A stretch of DNA of 64,000 bases, from the NCBI GenBank assembly GCA_003574885.1, contig PJFC01000008.1, positions 1-64,000 of the forward strand, written 5' to 3'. This stretch comes from Geobacter sp. (GTDB lineage Bacteria > Desulfobacterota > Desulfuromonadia > Geobacterales > Geobacteraceae). The position numbers and the translations under genes are program-made. This document shows positions 58,669 through 64,000 of the stretch, piece after piece. A model generated the notes under the pieces. That model was not told where the DNA came from and made no database searches. It saw only the letters and a program-made list of their open reading frames with translations. Numbering within the stretch: position 1 is the stretch's first letter; each line of letters begins with the position of its first letter.

Positions 58669-61185
58669 ATGGTTCTCGAGTTTGTAGTCAAGCATTGGGG
58701 GTATTTCGCCCTGCTGGTTCCCGCAGCCGTTCTGCTGTATGCATCCGTTGTCATTGTGGGGGGCAACGAGATAGCCCTGATCGAGCGCCGGTGGTTCGGC
58801 AGCAAGATGCCCCAGGGGCGGGTCGTGGCCCTGGGGAACGAAGTCGGTATCCAGGCCCGGACGCTGGGCCCCGGCCTGCACTTCCTGATCCCGTTCATCT
58901 ACAAGGCGACCAAGAGCGTTTTTACGGAGATACTGGAAAACGAGATCGGCCTGATCGAGTCGGTGGACGGCTCGTCCATCCCGGCCGGGAGGATCTTTGC
59001 CGCGGTGGTGGCCGGCCACAATTCCTTCCAGGACGGCGAGGCGTTCATCAAGAACGGTGGCCAAAAGGGGCCGCAGATCGAGGTGCTCCCTCCGGGCAAG
59101 TACCGGATCAACCCCTACCTGTTCAAGCTGACCAAGGGGGAAGTCACCGAGATCAAGGATTTCGAGATCGGCATCGTGGAGTCGGTGGACGGCGCCGCCA
59201 TCCCGGAAGGAAAGATCTTCGCCCAGGCAGTGGAGGGGCACTCGTCTTTCCAGAACGGTGAAGCCTTCATCGGGAACGGAGGCCAGAAGGGGCCGCAGAT
59301 CGAGATCATCCCGCCGGGGAACTACCGCATCAATCCCTACCTGTTCAAGGTGACCAAGAGCTCGGCCACCAAGATCAGCGAAGGGGAGATCGGCATGGTC
59401 GAATCTGCCGACGGTTCCGCCATCCCGGCCGGGCGCATTTTTGCCAATGTGGTGCCGGGGCACAACTCCTTCCAGTCCGGCCAGGATTTCATCAAGAACG
59501 GCGGCCAGAAGGGGCCGCAGACGGAGATCCTGCCGCCGGGTGTCTACCGTATCCACCCGAACCTGTTCAAGATCACCAAGGCCGCGGCCGTGGTGATCGC
59601 CAAGGGGGAAGTGGGGATGGTCACCGCCCAGGACGGCGCCCCCATCCCCATGGGGCGGCTGCTGGCGCAGAGCGTGCCGGGACACTCCAATTACGAGAAC
59701 GGCGAGGCGTTCCTGAAAAACGGCGGGCAGAAGGGGCCGCAGATCGACGTGCTGCTCCCCGGTACCTACCGGATCAACCTGAATCTGTTCCAGATCCAGA
59801 TCGCCCCCGCGGTGGTCGTCGAGGCCAACAAGATCGGCCTGGTGACCGCCCTGGACGGCATCCCGCTGCCAGAACGTGAATACGTGGCCAGTCCCGTCAC
59901 CGGTCATAACGATTACCAGGACGGCTCCGCCTTCCTGACCAAGCAGGGGCAGCGCGGCCCGCAGCTGGACGTGCTCCGGCCGGGAACCTATTACATCAAC
60001 CCGTTCATGTTCAGCGTGGAGACCGACGATGTCGCCGTCGTCGAGCGTGGCCAGGTCGGGGTCATCGTGTCGAACGTCGGCGACGACCCGACGGAGGAGA
60101 TGAAGAAACGCCTGGGATCGTCCCAGAACGGTGCTTCCATAGAAGAGGGAAAAGAAAAATACGTGGTGCCCAAAGGCTACCGCGGCATCCAGGAAGAAGT
60201 GGCGGGTCCGGGGCGCTATTACCTAAACCGGCGGGCCTTCATGGCATACATCATCGATACCACCAACATCACCATCGACTGGGACGACCAGGAGGACACC
60301 CGCTTCGACCAGCTGACGGTCATCTCCAAGGACGGTTTCCCGATACAGGTCGCGGTCAAGGTGGTCATCCGCGTCCGGCCGGACCAGGCACCCTACATGG
60401 TGGCCAAAGTCGGCTCCATCGACAACCTGATCCAGCACGTCATCCATCCGATGATCGACTCATCCTTCCGGAACCAGGCCTCCACCGCCTCGGCGATGAA
60501 CTTTCTCCAGAGCCGCTCGGAAGAGCAGACCAAGGCCGAAAGCCGGGCCCGCATCGATCTGGAGAAATATCACGTGGAGTGCGTGTCGGTCCTGATCTGC
60601 CAGATCAAGCTCCCCGAAGACCTGATGCAGACCCAGACCAAGCGGATCATCGCCGAACAGCAGCAGGAGATGTACAAGATGGAGCAGAAGTCCCAGGCGG
60701 AACGGACCGAGATGGAGAAGATGCGCGCCACCGCCGACCAGCAGCCGACGCTGGTGGCTTCGGAAATCGCCGTGAAGGTGGCGACCCAGAAGAAGACCGA
60801 GATGATCACCCTTGCCGAAGGTTCGGCGGAGGCCAAGGCGCTTGAGGGAACCGGCGAAGGGAAGCGGCTGAAGGCCATCGGCGACGGCGAGGCCTCCAAG
60901 ATTGCCGCCATCGGTGAAGCGACCGCCCAGGCCTACAACAAGCAGCAGGAGGCGATCGGCGAAGAGGCCATCAAGCAGATCAAGATCGTAGAGCTGATCG
61001 CGGCCGCCATCCAGAACGGCAGCATCAAGATCGTCCCGGATGTGCTGGTCACGGGGGGTGGCAATGCCGCCGACGCACTGATGGGGACGTTGGCGAAGCT
61101 CCTCCCCGGAATTGACATCCCCGCGCTCCTGAACAAGCCGGCCCCCCCGGTACCGGCGACGCGTCCGGAATCGGCGCGGTCATAA
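58669..61185 (+). CDS. SPFH/band-7 (flotillin-like) protein with tandem 74-residue repeats
   Basis: 838 residues, GGAGAG before the ATG. One N-terminal membrane helix (FALLVPAAVLLYASVVIV, about 12-30). Units of about 74 residues begin with EIGLIESVDG at 92, 166 (EIGIVESVDG), 240 (EIGMVESADG), 314 (EVGMVTAQDG), 388 (KIGLVTALDG) and 462 (QVGVIVS); each contains a GHNSFQ/NGGQKGPQ/PPGKYRIN pattern. Then the SPFH domain proper (about 530-640; TVISKDGFPIQVAVKVVIRV) and a long coiled-coil tail (QQQEMYKMEQKSQAERTEM). Flotillin-like proteins organise membrane microdomains. Most are 300-500 residues, so the repeats are unusual. Confidence 0.9.
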   Translation: MVLEFVVKHWGYFALLVPAAVLLYASVVIVGGNEIALIERRWFGSKMPQGRVVALGNEVGIQARTLGPGLHFLIPFIYKATKSVFTEILENEIGLIESVDGSSIPAGRIFAAVVAGHNSFQDGEAFIKNGGQKGPQIEVLPPGKYRINPYLFKLTKGEVTEIKDFEIGIVESVDGAAIPEGKIFAQAVEGHSSFQNGEAFIGNGGQKGPQIEIIPPGNYRINPYLFKVTKSSATKISEGEIGMVESADGSAIPAGRIFANVVPGHNSFQSGQDFIKNGGQKGPQTEILPPGVYRIHPNLFKITKAAAVVIAKGEVGMVTAQDGAPIPMGRLLAQSVPGHSNYENGEAFLKNGGQKGPQIDVLLPGTYRINLNLFQIQIAPAVVVEANKIGLVTALDGIPLPEREYVASPVTGHNDYQDGSAFLTKQGQRGPQLDVLRPGTYYINPFMFSVETDDVAVVERGQVGVIVSNVGDDPTEEMKKRLGSSQNGASIEEGKEKYVVPKGYRGIQEEVAGPGRYYLNRRAFMAYIIDTTNITIDWDDQEDTRFDQLTVISKDGFPIQVAVKVVIRVRPDQAPYMVAKVGSIDNLIQHVIHPMIDSSFRNQASTASAMNFLQSRSEEQTKAESRARIDLEKYHVECVSVLICQIKLPEDLMQTQTKRIIAEQQQEMYKMEQKSQAERTEMEKMRATADQQPTLVASEIAVKVATQKKTEMITLAEGSAEAKALEGTGEGKRLKAIGDGEASKIAAIGEATAQAYNKQQEAIGEEAIKQIKIVELIAAAIQNGSIKIVPDVLVTGGGNAADALMGTLAKLLPGIDIPALLNKPAPPVPATRPESARS

Positions 61186-61221
61186 CGATTGTCTCCGTCT
61201 GTTTCACGGGAGTATACCACC

Positions 61222-62007
61222 ATGAACAAAGTGATAGCTGCGGTCGTCTATTGCGCATTGAGTACGGCCCTGACCGGTTATGCCTTTGACCCGGAATTGG
61301 TTGAGCGGGCTAAGGCCGGCGCGCTGAAGGAATGCGAGGAGTGCGATTTCATGAGTGCCGCCCTGAAAGGGGTCGATTTCAAGGGGGTCAAGCTGGATGG
61401 ATCGAAGTTCATGGGCGCCGACCTCGCCGGGGTCAGGATCGAGGATTGCGGCGAGTGCGACATGACCGGGGCAATCCTGACTGCCGCCATGATGGAACAG
61501 GCGAGCCTTGACGAAATAGTTTTCGACCGGGCCGATCTTACCGCGGCAAAGTGCAACGGCGCCTATATCCACCATGCAAGCCTGGAGAGAGCGAACTTGT
61601 CCAATGCCGACATGAGGAAAACTGACATATCCAAGGGGAATTTCGCCGGTGCCAATCTGACCGGGGCGAACTTTTCCGCGGCGAAGCTGAAATACGCTAA
61701 ATTGAAGGATGCCGTCCTGACCGACGTGAATTTTTCCTATGCGGACCTGACCGGCGTGGATTTGAGTGCCACGAATCTCGAAGGGGTCAATTTCCGGGGC
61801 GCACTGCTCGACAATGTCCGGTTGACCGGAGCGAAGCTGAACAAGGCGGACTTCAGAGGCGCGGATTTGCGTGGCACATACCTTGGCGGCAAGATAACGG
61901 TGTACGAGCCGCCAAAGGGGCTGGTGGAAATCGACGCGCCGGTGAAATGCAGCGAACTGCAGCAGGCGGGAGCTATCGTCGATGCCACGACGAAATGCGG
62001 GAAGTGA
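61222..62007 (+). CDS. Pentapeptide-repeat protein, exported
   Basis: 261 residues from the ATG at 61222. Signal peptide MNKVIAAVVYCALSTALTGYAF. Repeats A(D/N)LxX pattern from about residue 45 to 235 (e.g. FMGADLAGV, ANLTGANFSAAKLKYAKL, ADLTGVDLSATNLEGVNF). The right-handed quadrilateral helix of this family binds proteins or mimics DNA; the exported form is likely periplasmic. Cys residues (ECEECDF, CGECDM) frame the first repeats. It follows the SPFH gene by 36 bases. Confidence 0.88.
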   Translation: MNKVIAAVVYCALSTALTGYAFDPELVERAKAGALKECEECDFMSAALKGVDFKGVKLDGSKFMGADLAGVRIEDCGECDMTGAILTAAMMEQASLDEIVFDRADLTAAKCNGAYIHHASLERANLSNADMRKTDISKGNFAGANLTGANFSAAKLKYAKLKDAVLTDVNFSYADLTGVDLSATNLEGVNFRGALLDNVRLTGAKLNKADFRGADLRGTYLGGKITVYEPPKGLVEIDAPVKCSELQQAGAIVDATTKCGK

Positions 62008-62149
62008 CGGGAGGGGAATTCGTTGGACGGCAGCGACGTTGCCCTCGAAAGTGGAATGGCAGAGGGATCTCCGGCGAGACCAGTGGACCTGGTCGCAATA
62101 AACCTGCGTCGGGTCACCGGCCGAGCCGTTTGCCAATAAGAAGGAATAC

Positions 62150-62653
62150 ATGCGCGTCAAAGTAACTGTTCCGGTCAATCTGAATAAATACCCAAGACTT
62201 AAACCGAAAGAACTTGGATATTTTATCGCTGATTCTCTTCGATTTGAACAGGCAAAAATCGTAGAGAACGATGAAGAGAAGATCAATTTTACCGTCGGAA
62301 TTTTCCGATCTTTTTGGGATTGGAAATCACTTTCCATGATCCATGGCGGAGAAATAAAATTTCAAACAGATGCCAGCCGAATACTTATTGTAAGCCGACT
62401 GAGCTTTGCTGATACGGTGGTTAATGTATCTGTTCTGGTGGGTTTGATTGCTTATTTTAACCATCGCACCCTATTCTTTATTGAAGACAATGTCATCTTC
62501 TACGTAGTCGCATGGCTTTGGACAATAGGTTGGAATATGACCATCTCAGTCTATAGCTGGCGGCGCTTTATTCGGCAATGCATTAAGGAAGCAACGGATC
62601 GGGTTTATGTATCGAGAGAAGACCTGATGGCGAATATACAGGTGCAAAACTGA
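62150..62653 (+). CDS. Membrane protein, unknown function
   Basis: 167 residues. Two hydrophobic segments (VVNVSVLVGLIAYFNHRTLFFI; VIFYVVAWLWTIGWNMTISVY). AT-rich compared to its neighbours. Just upstream is a sequence ending GCCGTTTGCC that might be a worn attC box. Domain unknown. Confidence 0.6.
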   Translation: MRVKVTVPVNLNKYPRLKPKELGYFIADSLRFEQAKIVENDEEKINFTVGIFRSFWDWKSLSMIHGGEIKFQTDASRILIVSRLSFADTVVNVSVLVGLIAYFNHRTLFFIEDNVIFYVVAWLWTIGWNMTISVYSWRRFIRQCIKEATDRVYVSREDLMANIQVQN

Positions 62654-62730
62654 CTCGTTCATAGGCGCCCCCCTACAGACAGGCTTTTGCTGTATAATTG
62701 CAGGGGTATTAACAAAGGGGAACGCATACG

Positions 62731-63264
62731 ATGTCACGTCTCCTGTTTTCGCTCTGCATCCTGGCCTGCCTTCCATCGCTGCTGTTTGGGGCCGATACCG
62801 ATGCGGCCTGGCTCACGGGTATCCCGCTCGACAAGGCAATCCGGATCGGCACCGGCACACAGGTGGTGATCGAGGTTTCCGACCCGGACTGCCGGTTCAG
62901 TCGCCGGATGGTCCGCTACTGGAACCTGCGGCGGGATGTCACCCGGTATGTCTTCCTGATCGCCCTGAAGGAGCACCCCGATGCGGCGGGAAAGGTGCGC
63001 TATATCCTTTGCGCTCCGGATCGGGAGGCTGCCTACCGTGAGGCGTACGCCGGCAAGCTCGATTTCGACGAGAAGACGGCTGACCGGTCGTGCGACGTAC
63101 AGGAACTTCAGAATCTGCACCGGGACGTTGCGGCCAGGTTGGGAGCTGTCGGCACACCGACTTACGTTATCAACGGGGTGAAGGTCGATGGCGCCAAGGT
63201 GGCGGAGATAGAGCGGCTGTTGGGTGAGAAAAAGATGCCCTTCGATGCCGGTGCCCCGAAGTGA
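62731..63264 (+). CDS. DsbC/G-like thioredoxin-fold protein, CxxS
   Basis: 177 residues with a signal peptide (MSRLLFSLCILACLPSLLFG). Thioredoxin fold with VIEVSDPDCRFSRRMVRYW: the DsbC-type CPYC motif is here CRFS, so only the first Cys is present. The cis-Pro loop GTPTYVING is intact. A second Cys pair is at RYILCAPD and DRSCDVQ. Monothiol proteins of this type can act as isomerases or bind thiols. ATG at 62731. Confidence 0.8.
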   Translation: MSRLLFSLCILACLPSLLFGADTDAAWLTGIPLDKAIRIGTGTQVVIEVSDPDCRFSRRMVRYWNLRRDVTRYVFLIALKEHPDAAGKVRYILCAPDREAAYREAYAGKLDFDEKTADRSCDVQELQNLHRDVAARLGAVGTPTYVINGVKVDGAKVAEIERLLGEKKMPFDAGAPK

Positions 63265-63374
63265 CGTTTTTCAGGACTCCAGGGTTGTAATAGTTGGAGA
63301 CCAGTGAGTTCCCCGTGGCAATGAGGTAATGAACGAGAGAGCGGATGGCGCGGGCACGAGCGAGGAGACGCGTG

Positions 63375-63752
63375 ATGAGTAAACAGATTGACATCAAATG
63401 GCTGGTGGAACCCGAGGAAAAAGATTATCCGGCGGCGGAATCGTACCTTGGCCTGATCTATGACGACAAGACAGTTACCGCCATCGTGAACCGGCTGAAG
63501 AGTGCGCCGGTATCCCGATTCAAGTCCAAGGACATCTTCCGGGCATCGGGGTTGTCCTTGCTGGGGGTCAGCAATTCCCACGTGGAAAAGGACCGTAAAA
63601 AGATAGAAAGCGGAAAGCTGCTATCGCCGATTCTCCTGCTGCGGGACGGGCGCAATGGCAAGGTTGTCATCGCAGACGGGTATCACAGGATGTGCGCCGT
63701 CTACTCGTACGACGAGGATGGATTGGTCCCCTGTAAAATCGTCTCTCCGTGA
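63375..63752 (+). CDS. ParB/sulfiredoxin-like nuclease-fold protein
   Basis: 125 residues from the ATG at 63375 (an upstream in-frame ATG at 63345 is less likely). The segment KLLSPILLLRDGRNGKVVIADGYHRMCAVYSYDE matches the ParB N-terminal fold (GxHRLxAxxx), as in stand-alone ParB-like proteins. No helix-turn-helix. Unknown role. Confidence 0.75.
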   Translation: MSKQIDIKWLVEPEEKDYPAAESYLGLIYDDKTVTAIVNRLKSAPVSRFKSKDIFRASGLSLLGVSNSHVEKDRKKIESGKLLSPILLLRDGRNGKVVIADGYHRMCAVYSYDEDGLVPCKIVSP

Positions 63753-63799
63753 CTTTTTCGACTTCTTAGCGCCATCAAGGATAATCCGTCAGGAATTCT

Positions 63800-64000
63800 A
63801 TGCCCGGAGATTCAACGGCAAATTCAGCTGCCATGCAAAGGGGGCGGCGATTCCCCCTGTTTCAGGGGATTCTTCCCCTCGAACGCTCCCGCGTGCCGGC
63901 CGAGATTGTCGCCGGGGTCACACTCGCCGCCCTTGCCATCCCCGAAGTGATGGGCTACACGAAGATCTCCGGCACACCGTTGATCACGGGGCTCTACACG
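63800..64000 (+). CDS. SulP-family anion transporter (partial, N-terminus)
   Basis: From the ATG at 63800 (AGGAATTCT upstream) to the window edge, 67 residues. GILPLERSRVPAEIVAGVTLAALAIPEVMGY is the typical start of SulP/SLC26 transporters, with the first transmembrane helix, and KISGTPLITGLYT continues the family pattern. These carry sulfate, bicarbonate or other anions. The rest is outside the window. Confidence 0.85.
   Translation, partial: MPGDSTANSAAMQRGRRFPLFQGILPLERSRVPAEIVAGVTLAALAIPEVMGYTKISGTPLITGLYT

Noticed and set aside
62008-62149. Third attC-like site before the membrane protein at 62150
   Set aside because: Only a GTTTGCC right box and a weak left box (AATAAAC); pairing is poor, so I list it only as a possibility in the gene entry.

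Overview
The window looks like a chromosomal segment of a high-GC, Geobacter-like member of the Desulfuromonadales/Geobacterales. Support comes from a tetraheme and a diheme c-type cytochrome, a histidine kinase with a heme-binding motif (CxxCH) in its sensor domain, an NtrC-type sigma-54 regulator, a split transketolase, a cobalamin-dependent methionine synthase without activation domain, a 2-hydroxyacyl-CoA dehydratase/activase-like pair and a complete gcvT-H-PA-PB plus lipoate gene set. This is inference from gene content; no rRNA or tRNA is present to confirm it.

Layout. 0-9.1 kb (minus strand): an NHL/Ig-like secreted protein (cut by the window edge), a tetraheme cytochrome, then a run comprising a hypothetical gene, transketolase N and C halves, a pseudopilin, the heme-motif histidine kinase and the sigma-54 response regulator. 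9.2-13.1 kb (minus): metH, a GerMN-domain gene and murI. 13.3-16.7 kb (plus): membrane protein, dehydratase-like subunit, its ATPase activase, diheme cytochrome, HExxH protein. 16.6-28.8 kb: housekeeping genes including a Mn-type pyrophosphatase with CBS domains, DedA, pepN, a transaldolase-like aldolase, folK, hydrolase, MoxR-like ATPase, carotenoid oxygenase and an M23 peptidase. 29-38 kb: a frameshifted dienelactone hydrolase, lipA-lplA and the glycine cleavage operon, and a thiolase-like protein lacking the usual catalytic Cys. 38-39.2 kb: a GDSL esterase.

39.4-45.9 kb is the most unusual part. It is an AT-richer array of small, promoter-poor, same-strand ORFs, nearly each followed by a 53-71 bp imperfect palindrome that begins with an RYYYAAC-like box and ends with a GTTRRRY-like box. 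These are integron attC-like sites, and no integrase gene is visible, so the array fits a CALIN (cluster of attC sites lacking an integrase). Cargo includes a winged-helix/TIR-like protein, a PD-(D/E)XK-like protein, a frameshift-split HEPN-like protein, SMI1/KNR4 and NTF2-fold immunity-like proteins and small membrane proteins. Five 18-bp palindromes, the last three at exact 20-bp intervals, lie just upstream of the first cassette. A second two-cassette cluster sits at 56.7-57.75 kb.

45.9-64 kb: dehydrogenase, large PAS/GAF histidine kinase, FMN-type flavoprotein, GPR1/FUN34/YaaH acetate transporter, lipocalin, signalling proteins, and a three-gene group around an SPFH/band-7 protein with tandem 74-residue repeats; a SulP transporter is cut by the right edge. 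Three copies of a promoter-to-terminator intergenic module (50.6, 51.4, 53.5 kb) suggest a small-RNA family. Four copies of a 116-204 bp element with imperfect terminal inverted repeats (7.6, 15.8, 23.1, 34.9 kb) form a MITE-like family placed between co-directional genes.
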